Assembly (NCBI GenBank): GCA_021234155.1
Contig: JAJEKV010000006.1
Location: 8,089,003-8,153,002 of the forward strand
Source of the DNA: Isoetes taiwanensis
Lineage: Eukaryota; Streptophyta; Lycopodiopsida; Isoetales; Isoetaceae
DNA length: 64,000 nt
Direction of reading: 5' to 3'
Part shown: positions 23,821 through 35,187 of the stretch, in pieces
Position numbering within the stretch: position 1 is the stretch's first letter
Layout of the letters: every line of letters begins with the position of its first letter
Translations under genes and position numbers: made by a program
Notes under the pieces: model-generated
The model's input: the letters and a program-made list of their open reading frames with translations, nothing else
What the model was told of the DNA's origin: nothing
Database searches by the model: none

Positions 23821-24735
23821 ACGGAATATGAGAATGTTTGGACGGTAGAGATCTCGGCGTGGACTAATCGGGTGGTCTAAGTTTGAATTGCCGGCCCATA
23901 CGCGGACAAACCAATACAATGAGAACACGTGGGCGTTCACGAGACCACCCTCACGGGATCACCATCGAAAGTGTGGTTCATCCACATTGCGTGTGGTTGA
24001 TGTCGAGTAGCGAGGCATGGAGGAGGGCTTAATGCGGTAATGGCTGCTTGGCTATGGACGAGTTAGGCGAGAAAGAGAAGAGGTAAGTTCAAGGGCTTTA
24101 AAGAAGCGTTCTCATTTTGTGTTTAATGTTTTTATTTCCGGCTTAGAATTTTGAGAATCTGGCCCAGAAAACAAAGCGTTGTCATTTTACTGTTTGTTCT
24201 TATTTCGGCTTAGAGTGAGATCTGACCCGAAACACCTCAAATGGCTGTTTGATCATGGCAACTTACATTGGTATCTGAAGAGCATTTTGTACGATATTCA
24301 AGGGGTGGCGGATGCTTGTTTGGACTTGCTACATCCATAGGCCGGGTCCAAGATTTCGTTCTTGGGGGGCTTGAGAGGAATTGTGAAGCACACGCCAATT
24401 TCTATCTAAAAGTTCGATTGCACGAGAGAGTGTTAAAAGACCCTACAAGGATTCCTATGTGACGTTGAAGAGGTATTGGTTTGATACATGTGTTTTTTGT
24501 TTTAAATCATGAGTCAAGATTATGTGTTTGCTTTCGGCTATGTGTTTGATTATAATTCTTGCTTTTTTAAGTCATTTGAGGTGCTTGTCATTAAGATTAC
24601 ACCTAGTAGATCAATACTAACTTGTAATGCACAATCTGAGGATATTGGTGTTCATATGGACCTCGGGACAAGGCGACAAACACTCATGTGGTTGAGGAAA
24701 GACCCGTCGTCCAGGGGGCACCTTGAGGAAAAGGG

Positions 24736-26577
24736 TTGAGGGGAGAGGGCATACGTAGGGGCTGCCGGTGCCATTTCACAATCAGGCAACTCTATTTCCT
24801 TCCAGAATTTTCACATATTACTTATTATGGGTTTGATCACAAGAATATCCAAGGTTTGCCCTGCCATGGTAGGTTTGTTGACCCATCCTTTGGAGTTAGG
24901 TTCAAGCTAGCACCCTGGATCTCACAAGAATTGAGGGAATGTAAAAGGCGAAGCTTGTCCAATGGCACGCCACGTAGTGTCATGAACATGCATGAAGAGA
25001 GGTGGAGGTTGAGACTTGAAGTGAATGGACGAGGAAAGCATGTGTAGGGATGATGTGTTGAAAATTGGGGCGTGTACAATATTAAAAAGGGGGTTGTTCG
25101 TAACACATGGAAGCTACATGAAGATCTCCCCACTAGCATTGACATGTGGGTTCAACAACATCAAGATTCGGTGTTCATGTATGAGCAAGGAGACTTGTTT
25201 CAATTAGGAGTTATGACTCCAATCCAAAGGAGTCCATGTTGAAATTTGGCAAGAACAAAGCCATTTGCATGGACTCTACATTCAAAACAAACGACAAGAG
25301 GTGCGGTTCTTCCTCAACTTGTATTGTGTGTTGATTTGATTTTTGTGTATGGTTTAATGCAGGTTCTATCTTTTCACACTTCTCGCCTTTGATGAGTATT
25401 CCAATGGTTTACCATTGGCTTACGTTAATACCAATTCTCAAAAAGGTGGAGCTATAACAAAGTGGATGCAAGCACTAAAGGAGTCTTTATGCGAGATGAT
25501 CCTGATTGGCAACCTTCTTGCATCATTACGGATGATGCCCATCTTTGAGATAAAGGCCGTGAAAAAGTAACTTGTCAAACTCTAATCCTTGGAAGCAAAT
25601 CATAAGTGTACTAACCTTGTTTTAATTTCATAGGTTTTTCCTAGTGTGCCCGTGCAAATTTGCATATGGCGTGCGTGAGGAGGGCTTGGATCAAGTGTTT
25701 GCAGGGAAGAACATCAAGAACAAGGTGGCACGTAACGATCCGTTCAAGGAACTTGGTTACATTATGTACGGGACAGAAGGTCCTCTAGGGGACAATGTGT
25801 GCGGTGAAGAGTATAGGGAGGCGATGGGAGGGAGGCAACTAGGAAATTGGAGGACTTATTGAGGAAGTATCCTCGGTACCCCAAGTTGGCGGCTTACATG
25901 AGTAAGGAGTGGACCAAAACATTTGCCAATGGGTATTGGCTACAAGGATGTACCCTCACTCCAACCAAGAGACTAATGCAGCCATAGAGGCATGGCATTG
26001 TGCCTTGAAAAGGCGCTGGGCATTCAAAGCGAGCACTCAGGGGCCGGAGGATTGGTGGCTCCTCTACATTCTAACCAACAGCGTGGAGACACACATGGCA
26101 TACATCGGGGTATAACTTCTAATCATCATTTGTAGCCTATTTTGATTTTGCAAGAATATAATTCTCTTGTCATCTAGGTCCATGAAGGAAGCGGGGTTTG
26201 TGGTGAACACCTCCCGGGGAAGAGATAATCTGATTGTGCCATATTGGGTGCAAGGAAGATTCTTGATGAAGCAGGTCACATTCACTAACCCGAAGAAGGT
26301 GAGGCGAGAAGTGCAAAGTGAACGCACTCTAGGGCAAGGACCATACTTTGTGAGCGGGGCACACAAGAGCTGGGCATCTTTGTGGCTGTCCCACAGGGGA
26401 GCCAAGGGCAACTTATGTAAGCACCAAGTTAAGGTCATGCAAATGTTGGGCAACTTCTGGGGATCAAGATCTTTTACAGTGCTTGGATCTCAATATGGGT
26501 CAATTTGTGGGGGCATGGACTACTTGAGGCCATGTGAGGATCATGGGGCCCCTCATGGGGAGGAAACCACATACTGA
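24736..26577 (+). pseudogene. Mutator-like (MULE) transposase
   Basis: The plus strand encodes scattered but ordered transposase blocks: 'WVQQHQDSVFMYEQGD' (25140-25200), then after a shift 'KFGKNKAICMDSTFKTND' with the first catalytic Asp. A likely GT-AG intron (25302-25360) precedes 'LAFDEYSNGLPLAYVNTN' and 'SCIITDDA' with the second Asp. After a further gap come 'VFPSVPVQICIW' (25634-25670) and 'YPHSNQETNAAIEAWHCALK', which holds the catalytic Glu. The 3' part (26167-26577) ends in a SWIM-type zinc motif ('GAKGNLCKHQVKV') whose first CxC pair is lost. It would cut and join the terminal repeats. At least two frameshifts outside plausible introns indicate a defective copy. Confidence 0.82.
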
Positions 26578-27179
26578 AGATGTGGTTGAGATTGTAAGCT
26601 TGGGACGAGTCTCCCTCTCAAAAGGAGGCAAGGATTAACTGGATAAGACAAGGAGATCTTTACAAGAAGTCATTGCTAGAGTGATGTCAAGAGGCGAGAA
26701 AAAGATCGGGCATGCTAATTGCAAGCCGATTCACTCATGAGACAACTTCGACCGCAGCGGCTTGAAAGAATGGATGATGTTGGCCCACAGGGCTCTATGA
26801 GAACCATAACATGTATCCCCACTAATGCGGTGGAAGAGGAGTGTGGTAATAGTTTGGTAAATTTGAAGCCTCTAATAGAAATTTGGAAGACAAGTTGAGA
26901 TGGAGGGGCTGTTGTGAGAATGGCATCGTGAGTTTGTTGTTGTTTAATGCTCATTGACACCTCATGAGCTTCATTGTCTTGTTAATTGTTCAGGTCAAGT
27001 TTAGAGTTTTGTAAGCTTGGTGGGTATAAATAAATCAATATTCACCTATGTACTTATAAATATTGTCAATGTTATCAATGTTTATTGTTAGGAGTTAAAT
27101 GTTAGGATAATTTAGAACCTTGAGTTAAATGTTTAATGTTTAGAGTTTAGACCATAGGATAGAAAACTAATAAAAACGT

Positions 27180-27290
27180 GCGTGCGTGGGATCCCCTCCT
27201 CAGGGATCCAGCGTCACCTGTAATGTGATCCCTCCCTCAGGGATCCAGCGTCCTTTGCACGGTGATCCCGGTCCTCAGGGATCACGGGAT
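27180..27290. repeat. three GGATCC-type palindromic repeats
   Basis: Three units of the form GATCCC-TCCTC-AGGGATC at about 27188, 27227 and 27264, spaced ~38 bp. They are the same units as in the 28.3-28.7 kb array and the terminal repeats. Confidence 0.85.
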
Positions 27291-27434
27291 TGAATATGTT
27301 AATATATTATTTATCATATCCCTTAACCATTGACATATGTCTTGGAATAACCATTGAAATATCCCTTAACCATTACTTTTAATAAGCTTTGAAACATTGA
27401 ACTTAATACAATGGCTTAAAAGCCCGACATTCCA

Positions 27435-28023
27435 ATTGGAATCACTCTGAATCTACCTCCTCCAATTTTGCCATGGCTTACGCCGGACGTCCTCCTCGGT
27501 TACATCGGCACACCGCGGGGTAGTCTCCACATCATGTGATGAAAATATCGCATACGGGGTTGGCTCGGACCCCTCTAGGACATCCACGATCGGATCCTTC
27601 TTTCGCGACCGCCGATGCGACATACATTTCCTCGGCGGGCTTTTAGGGTGTTGCCTTCCCGGACAACGTCCGTAGCTAACAAGCGCTTCAAAGCCTTGCC
27701 TGGATAATACACTTCTTCAATTCCCAAAGCAATGCCCTATGGGTTGGCCTACTACCGGGAGCATAGTCAAGAGGCCTAGGGGTCTCCCTGAATTCCCCAT
27801 TCTCCACGGTCTCTGCATGAAGCATGAGGGGATCATGAAAAGATTAATATGAAAGTAGAACATGAATATGAAGCTTACTTACGAGCGTTTTTTGATGCCG
27901 TCGGGGTTGGGCGAGCTCTAGGCCCACATCCTCCTGAATTTCATTCAAGTGGACGAGAATATCCTCAAGTCTATGGGCATTGATGGCACTACTCTCAGCA
28001 ACCTGTTGTCGGGTCCTCACCAT
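27435..28023 (-). CDS. unknown MULE-internal reading region
   Basis: Minus strand from the ATG at 28023 (MVRTRQQVAES...). The first ~60 codons are rich in Glu, Leu and His, with helix-like 'RLEDILVHLNEIQEDV'. Further down one frame reads 'RETPRPLDYAPGSRPTHRAL' and another reads a basic stretch with 'SPPRKCMSHRRSRKKDPI'. Introns or frameshifts are needed to join them and I cannot place them. It lies between the transposase and the peptidase gene and is read in the same direction as the latter, so it may be part of the same transcription unit. No family recognised. Confidence 0.35.
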
Positions 28024-28284
28024 TTGGCTTGAACAGTAAGCAATTGGTGAGAGGCGCTCTTGAACTCGGTGAGAGGCGCCACTTGAACTCAACTTTCTAC
28101 CAAGATCAAGTAATGCATGAGTATATATAGACTCATGAGCCAACGTTGTACTAACCGTTGTACAGCGGTTAAGCCATAATTCAATTTCTAAAGGTAAGAC
28201 CATAGGGATAAAAGGTTTTGAGTTTAGCCAAGTTAAGACCATTGAGCCTTGGACCATAGTACCAAAAAGTAATAAAAATCGTCT

Positions 28285-28705
28285 GCGGGGATCCCCTCCT
28301 CCCAGGGATCAGCGTCCGCTGCTAGGTGATCCCGTCCTCAGGGATCACATATTAATAAAGCGGGATCCCCTCCTCAGGGATCCAGCGTCCTTAATGCTTT
28401 GATCCGTCCTCAGGGATCACGATGGGAAAGCGGGATCCCCTCCTCAGGGATCCGGCGTCCTTACTTGGTGATCCCTCCTCAGGGATCCGCGTCCATCCTA
28501 CTTGGTGATCCCCTCCTCAGGGATCCGTCGCTGCTTGGTGATCCCTCCTCAGGGATCCGTCCTTTGCTTGGTGATCCCCTCCTCAGGGATCCAGCGTCCC
28601 TTTGCTTAGTGATCCGTCCCTCGGGATCACACACCCTTAAAAATAGATCCCATCCTCCGGGATCCCCGTCCATTTGCTTGTTGATCCAGCCCCTCGGGAT
28701 CCACG
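28285..28705. repeat. minisatellite of 12 GGATCC-type palindromes
   Basis: Twelve units with ~35-bp spacing, each containing an inverted repeat GATCCC(N4-7)GGGATC able to form a short hairpin, joined by 'agcgtcc(n)ttgcttggt'-like spacers. The paired arms are kept while the loop varies (cctcctca, gtcctca, tccctc, catcctcc). Confidence 0.9.
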
Positions 28706-29311
28706 GCATTCAACATGTTAATATATATTCACATTCAACATATTTAACATGTTAATATATATTAACCATTGAAATTATGAATGTATTATTAACCATTGGA
28801 ATATCTCTAGGAGCGGTGGCAATAATAAACTTTGATGTTGAAACTATGGTGGAAGCTTTGAAGCATTATTCTTTGGTGCATTGAGCCATTGCCAAAAGCC
28901 AAAATTACATTCAATTGTTCCGGTTTTGACATTGAAGACTTGATGAAGATATTCACATTCAAGAGAATTACATTCAAGTGTTCCGGATATTCACATTCAA
29001 GAAAATATTCACATTCAAAGTTTTTGAGATATTCACATTCACAAACTTGTAGATCTTTACCGAATGTCAAGGACCATGTACCCGACAAAGCGGGTGCGGA
29101 TCTGCTATCACCCGTGGCACCACAGGGTAAGTAAAGGTGGACTTCCCTGCAGCCAAGCAATCATGTAGTTTACGGAGCATTATCTTGAAGCGACCTCATG
29201 CAATCTATGTCTTCTTTTTGAACCAATCACGGTTAATCGAGAATCGCATTAAAACATGAATTTAGCCATGAACTGAAAATTTTGCCTAAAAAAGAAACAA
29301 GAAACATAAAC

Positions 29312-31451
29312 TCAAAGACTCACATTATCCTCCTTGCCACTGATGTCTTTAACAAATTTCTTCACATAATTTATGACATACACACCACAGTCCGAATTAT
29401 TGTGCTGTTGGGGAGTTTCTAATGGAATGCAGGGTGCATTATGCAATGCACTTTCCTCATGCCTCCACCTCTTAAACGCGTCGTGTGAGGAATGCGCAAG
29501 TATGAATAAGAAATTAGCTTCAATCATAATGCAAAGATTAAATATTTCGAGATAGAGAGGAATACTACGGTGTCACAAATTTCGGGTAGATGCATGCAAG
29601 GGAGCATATGAATCAAGGTGCGAGAATGCAAAGGCGGGGCTTTCCAAGCCGAGCACACGCCAGGCCATCAGTCACTAAGATGAAAAGGCTCCAATGGCCA
29701 CTAAGAAACAGCAATTTGAAAGGCAATTAGAATAGATTTAAAACTTAAATAATCAAGTGATCTGAGTTTACCCAGCATTGACAGGAATATAATAGAATTG
29801 TGGCATGCGGATCTTCCACCGTGCCCTACCAAGCGGGTTGTCGAGGGGATGAGCTTGGCAAACTGCTCATAAGCGCCAACCCGGCCTTGCTTCCACTCAA
29901 GAACAGCCCGAATGCAGCAGGATGCAAGAACACATGATGGCACCTTTTCTGGATTGGAATTGAGTGCAGAATTACCCTGTACAACCAATTGAGCAATTGA
30001 GTGCAATGAAAAACTGAAATTGAAGAAACTTAAGAACTTAAAACTTACTGGGAGATAAGAACCAATGCAATCCGAGTCCACATCGCTCTCCGGATCCCGA
30101 GGCGGAAGGGATTGTCATAAATTTTAGGGCCTCGGCTTCTTGGATGTAAACTTCGACATTTTTGCGACTTGCTGCCCACCTTGATGAAGGGGCTCTCAAC
30201 CACCACAGGGAAATTTAATGTGAAGGGGCACTGCCATCGATCGGCATCAACACCTCTTTGGTAGTCCAAAACAGAATCTAGAAAATGTGGATCGACAGAG
30301 TACAAATGATCTGACATAATCTTCTTTGGGCTTGGGAATATTATCTTGAGCTCGGTTTTCCAGCGAGGATCCGGTTAGGGGCCATGAATTGATGGATTTA
30401 GGAGGAGGTTTTGGGGGTTTTGGATCTGCGCGATGCCTCAGAAATTTTTGGGGCGGCTTTGGCAACACGAGGTTTAGGTAAAGGGGCAGCTTTAGGCAAA
30501 GGGCGGGGTTTAGGCAAGGGGACGAATGCTTACTGCTGCTGCAGCTGACTCCTCGCTCACATCATCAGCGTCCAATTGGCTTTGCTCCTGCTCTTTGGTT
30601 AGTGGAGGCCAAAGCTCATCATCAGAGATTAAATTTTTGGTGCTCTGCCTGATCCGTGCCTTTATCTCCTCGATCTGCAATTCTTGGCTTTCCAATTCAC
30701 TTGCTTTCTTCCCTCTTTTGTAAATTAATGAAGGCTTCTCTTTGGCTCTTATCGAGAAGACCCATTTCAATTTGCTCATCGGCCACCACTCCGGCATGTC
30801 TCACGGCCCTCTGCAATTTTGGGGTGAGGTTGTGGGCATATTTATAGTGCGGATCCATGCTTACGGCCCACGAAATCTTTGCATAACTCCTCTTCTTCGA
30901 TTGGCATTCGTCTTGGCGGGCTGCATTGGGCAAATGAATACGGTTTGGGATCCTCCCCTCGGCGCATCGGGGAACCCGCCACCTATCAACCAAGGCATGC
31001 ACTTTCGAAACACGTGATTTTCGAGCTCAACCTTCCTGGAGTAACTTTTGGTGCAGTCATCAACTAAGCACTTCCATCTCTTTGCCAGCTGATCGTAACT
31101 GTAATCAGGGGCCTCTTCGTTCAAGTAACTCGCATCAGGCTCGTCTATGACAACACCCTCCTTTACTGGCCCCCCTTCCTCATTCAAATCGCCCAGCAGT
31201 TGAGCGTCCACAGAAGCTCGTTCTTTCACCTCCTCCTCTGTATTCTTCCCCACCGCCGATTTTTCCTCCCCTTCATCCAATTTTTGTTGCCCTGACGGCT
31301 TCGGGGACTCCACCTCGGCATCCGAATCCGCTTCACTGTGCAGGACCTCCGGAATCTGGAATGCATATGAAGCAGCGCCTTCAAGACAAAGATTCTCGCC
31401 AAAACTGGTGTTGAGGCTGACTTCCAGGTTTAAGGATTCGTCCATCTGCAA
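29312..31451 (-). pseudogene. MULE-borne gene with C48/ULP1 cysteine-peptidase domain and C2H2-like finger
   Basis: The minus-strand region starts near 31451 with an acidic N-terminal part (30861-31451). It contains 'CLVDDCTKSYSRKVELENHV', a C2H2-like finger with an unusual final Cys, then a charged helical part (30510-31002) and a Pro/Lys-rich part. The C-terminal peptidase domain has all three catalytic signatures: 'SGHWSLFIL' (His, ~29690), 'HLDSYAPLHAS' (Asp, ~29600) and 'QQHNNSDCGVYV' (Cys, ~29390). ULP1 peptidases remove SUMO-type modifiers, and in KI-MULEs the domain's role is unknown. Some breaks may be introns (a donor-like GTAAAC follows 'FYYIPVNAG' near 29770), but others look like frameshifts, so function is doubtful. 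Confidence 0.7.
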
Positions 31452-31869
31452 GCCACAGTAAGATTTAGTAAAGAATAGTAGGAAATAGTAAAAAACTTGA
31501 TATAACAGATCGACCTCGTGAACCGTTAATCCGAGGTAAACGAGGGTAAGCGACTTGTAGTGGCGCTAATGGTGCCGGGCCTCGACAAAAACCAGCATTA
31601 CCTGAGAGGAATCGGTGGCCCACCGCGAGAGTTCTGCGCCCGAGACTTGGACTCTTCCGAAATCGGCGGAGTGCTCTGCGCCCCCGGTATCCCAGGTCTT
31701 ACGTGGCGGGGCGGGGATTGGCCACGTACACATCATTAATGGCCTGTCGAATTTAATTATAAAATTAAAGTTGTTGCTTTATACGGGATCGGGAGGGCGG
31801 TATAAATCACACGGATCTAATGGGACAACAAACCCACTCGGAGTGCATCTAGCGGAGAATAACTCCCGC

Positions 31870-32642
31870 CTCCATCACCATGCTCGGGATCCGGAGGAGG
31901 GATCGCCAGGCGGATAGCGTCAGCCCGTTATCATTCGCGGGGAGGGGGATCCGGAGGAGGGATCGGCGGATAGCGTGCACGGGTGCCTATCGCCTCCTGG
32001 GAGGGGGAGGAGGTGATCACCACGGCGGATAGCGTCAGCGTTATCACCATTGGGGGTGATCGAGGAGGGATCCGGCGGCGGGGTGAGGATCCCGAGGAGG
32101 GATCACCTCGTGATAGCGCCAGGTTATCAGCCTACGGGTGATCCCAGAAGGAGGGATCACCTCGGCGGATAGGGTCCGGCCGTTATCAGCCACGGTCGGG
32201 TGACCTCCGGATAGGGTCCGGGAGCCACCAGTAGGGTGATCCGGGGGGGTGCGGATCCGGAGGTGGGGATCAACTCCCGGATTAAGGCCCGCCGTTATCA
32301 GCCACGGCCGGGTGATCCCGGAGGAGGGGATCCGCGTCCGGGGTGCTGGGGATCCCGGAGGAGGGGATCACCTCTACGGATATCGTCGGCCATTAACTGG
32401 CCGGCCACGTGGGGATTGGGAGGAGGAGGGATCGCGTGGATGATCCCCGGGAGGGGATCTCGGCGAGGGGACGGCAGCGATTGCAGGGGTTTGGGACGGC
32501 GGGGATGGTGCGGGCGGACGTGGCGTCTGCCGTTACCTCGAGCGAGGTCTCCTAACGGACCCGTCGAGGGAGACCCGGGATCCCGGAGGCCGGTAAATTT
32601 ATCTCCGGGATCACCGAATCAAGGGTAAAAGTATCCTGAGCC
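31870..32642. repeat. right terminal inverted repeat of the MULE (GC-rich)
   Basis: Inverted partner of 22911-23820. It ends ...GTATCCTGAGCC at 32642 and carries many GGATCC-type palindromes. The inner limit is approximate because the arms diverge and carry indels. Confidence 0.85.
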
Positions 32643-32651
32643 CTCCCTATG

Positions 32652-33140
32652 GCCGTTTTGGCCGGTGGATAGATACCATGGCCCCTAATAACTATCCACC
32701 GGCGGCGCTCCTAGCTTGGCCAGTGGATAGACACACTACTAACCCTGACCAGATGCACCATTTTTTTCCACGTAAATTCCAGGTGCCAATTTTTCTGCGC
32801 TCTCGTCCAATCATCTATTGCCATATGGCACACATTCTGTTAGGGAATGTCAAGCTCAGAAGCAAATAATTTACTTAGGTTGCAATTCTCAAATTTTTAC
32901 CCTACATTCTTCACTCCACATTCCCAACTTTTTTTTACCCTACATTCTGTTATTTGTGAACTAAATCCAGAATTTGAAGCTAAATACATTACCATTAAAA
33001 AACATTATTATTGAAAACATTATACAGCAGATCAGAGTATACAAAATTCATTGTATTCAACAGCCAAAATTGGATCCAACTATTTCAAGTGAATCACGAG
33101 TTACATTGTCAGAAAAAACAGAAAAATCAAACTGCAGAAG
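32652..33140. other. no gene recognised
   Basis: Spacer between the MULE and the recombinase gene. It contains two copies of 'taccctacattct' (32900 and 32937) and no coding signal. Confidence 0.5.
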
Positions 33141-35187
33141 CTACTTCTTCATCATTGTCATCATGAAGTCACCAAATTCCTTGCCTGACATTTGTGGCAT
33201 TACAATGCTACAATTCTGAAAACTGCCACCAGAAATATTAGCAACCTGTAGATTCATCCCTAATGCATGTCGAACAAGAGGAGAAGATGCTGCAAGAGTC
33301 TCGATATCTTGATTAAACTGTACTAACTCATTATCCTCTTCAACTATACTTGGTAGAACAGATGAGAAATCAACAACACACTGCTAGTATCGACAGTGGA
33401 ATCAATCAAAGGACAAGTCTTATCACAACTACTACGATCAAGCTGATCAACTTTCTGAAGTTCTTCATGATAAACTTGATCATATATTCTTCTCTCTCCA
33501 TTTTCATCAAATGGCCTGCTTACAACATCCATTGCACATTTTGCTTGCACATTCAAGTTCTTTTTTTTTTTTTGAAGAACTGTGTCATCAATATATTAAA
33601 AGAATGGTAATGTTACAAAGCAAGTGAGGAGGAAGGAGAACTGCCCCAAAGAGACAGCGATACCTCGACACTGCATATTCAAGTTCTTATCATACCTGGA
33701 CATATAAATAAAGATATCAGGAAAAAAAAAAAAACCAGTTAAACTAATAAAATAAGAATGAATTTACCTGTTATAAGCTTCACTTGTTCTTTGTCCCGTT
33801 ATGCGCATCCCAACAGACATTGGAACCCCAGCTCGAATCATTCTTGAGTCGTACGTCCAGACTTACCAGAGTACTTCCCATCAACCCCGACAGTAGATAA
33901 CATGTATTTTACCCATGAAGCAAGTGTCCTTGCACTGACCCTATTCTTTGAATTATACCGTTGAACAGACTTGTGATTCTAGATAGGCTGCATGAAGCAG
34001 AATCTCACAATACTACCATCTTTTTCCGGTCTCCCTTCTGCCAAATGTCTCTCCAGCTGCGTATATGTTAGCACAACATCAGAATCAAAACACCTGCATG
34101 GCAATCTAAATTGCTCTTCTTGATAATGTGTCATATCCACATCATAATTCTTACTCATTGTACTCCACATACTCACTTCCACTCTCTTCAGCAACTAAGA
34201 AGTCTGTTATGAGCAACTGATACAACTCATTCTAACCACGGATAGCAAAAGGAGCAATGCAGTAATAAAGAAAACGTCGTTGCAGACCTTTTGCATGATG
34301 AATTTGATGATCCAGATCTGCTAACAATGCTCTCTTATCAGCAAAAGAAATCTCCTCTACCTTCTTCTGCTTTTGGCAAACTCCAGGTGTTCTTCTAGAC
34401 CTCCTCAATGTAGGCCAAATGAGCCCTCTGAAATATTGGAGACTTTCTGATGTCAAAAGTCTGCTCCTCTATTCCAGTATTCGCCATTTTGATTTCCCTG
34501 TGCCTTCTAATCCTACTGCCAAACTTACGAAACATATCCTGCAATCGGCAACCAAACAAATCAATTAGCAATTAAAACAAACATAAACATACAAAAAGAT
34601 ACTCACGATTTCGGTGGATAGAAGTCGCCATTCTTTTTAGTAACCTGAAGCATGAACCTCTCTAGCAAACCAGCAAACTCGAGCAAGTCTATTTCTTCAA
34701 TTTTCTGGTGCATAGGAAGACCACAGTACTCTCTCCAAAGATCAAAGCGTTTTCTAGCGCACATAACTTTTGCTGCAGACCTGGAAATTGCACCAGCCTC
34801 AACTTCCCTCTGCAACTCCTCATCAAGCTCTACAAAGGGCACTCTGGCTCCATTACACAAGACAGTAGAGTTTACAGGCACTGGAACAGTCTTAAGCATA
34901 GGAGATATATCAAGATCACTCAAATACTTGGCAATGGCATCCTCACCAAACCCAGTCACTAGATCTTCCTCAAATTCACTAAAACCTCGGCTTCAAGACT
35001 CAGAACTCAGAAAGCTTGCAAAGTCTTTAGTATCAGGGGTAATAATATCAAGCTTAACTATTAGAACAGGACCCTTATGTTTAGCAGATGCCTTACATTT
35101 GTTTACATCTTTTGTATCCTTCGATTCTTCTCCATCTTTCATTGCAGGATCTACATTCTCAGAATCTGTGTACTCCTGCATGTCCAT
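33141..35187 (-). pseudogene. Crypton/DUF3504-type tyrosine recombinase
   Basis: The minus strand starts at the ATG at 35187, with an acidic N-terminus, then an in-frame TGA (34993). Next is a helical core-binding-like region 'RKRFDLWREYCGLPMHQKIEE' ending 'NGDFYPPKS'. An intron (34539-34606, donor GTGAGT) follows, then 'TFDIRKSPIFQRA'. After a frame change come 'KKVEEISFADKRALL' and 'FAIRG', the first catalytic Arg context. The catalytic C-terminal part has 'NRVSARTLASWVKYML', 'GKSGRTT' (position of HxxR, His replaced), 'AGVPMSVGMRITGQR' (usual GHR) and the Tyr in 'SEAYNRYDKNL' across a 72-bp intron (33696-33767). The C-terminus reads 'ISGGSFQNCSIVMPQM' to a TAG at 33141. The pattern is that of Crypton recombinases, which excise and insert DNA by tyrosine chemistry. 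At least two frameshifts, one stop and a retroposon insertion disable it. Confidence 0.72.
33563..33688 (-). mobile_element. small retroposon inserted in an exon of the recombinase gene
   Basis: On the minus strand, about 98 bp of unrelated sequence ends in 13 A residues (33561-33573 as T on the plus strand). It is flanked by direct repeats 'tgcatattcaagttctt' (33672-33688) and 'tgcacattcaagttctt' (33547-33562). The ~16-bp target duplication and oligo(A) tail indicate LINE-driven retroposition of a SINE or mRNA fragment. No Pol III boxes are obvious in this short piece. Confidence 0.75.

Larger units (their letters stand above)
22911..32642. mobile_element. 9.7-kb Mutator-like element of the ULP1-carrying (Kaonashi-like) type
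   Basis: Termini are GGCTCAGGATACTTTTACCC and its exact complement, followed inward on both sides by TTGATTCGGTGATCCCGGAG. They are flanked by CTCCCCATG (22902-22910) and CTCCCTATG (32643-32651), a 9-bp target duplication with one mismatch, the length used by Mutator elements. Inside are a plus-strand MULE transposase (24.7-26.6 kb), a minus-strand reading region of unknown function (27.4-28.0 kb) and a minus-strand gene region with a C48/ULP1 peptidase domain (29.3-31.5 kb). ULP1-bearing MULEs are known from plants as KI-MULEs. Frameshifts suggest this copy is inactive, but the high terminal match suggests it is not ancient. Confidence 0.9.

Noticed and set aside
28285..28705. CRISPR-like array (regular short palindromic repeats with spacers)
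   Set aside because: Repeat units vary, spacers are also repetitive (agcgtcc...ttgctt), and the array sits inside a eukaryotic transposon.
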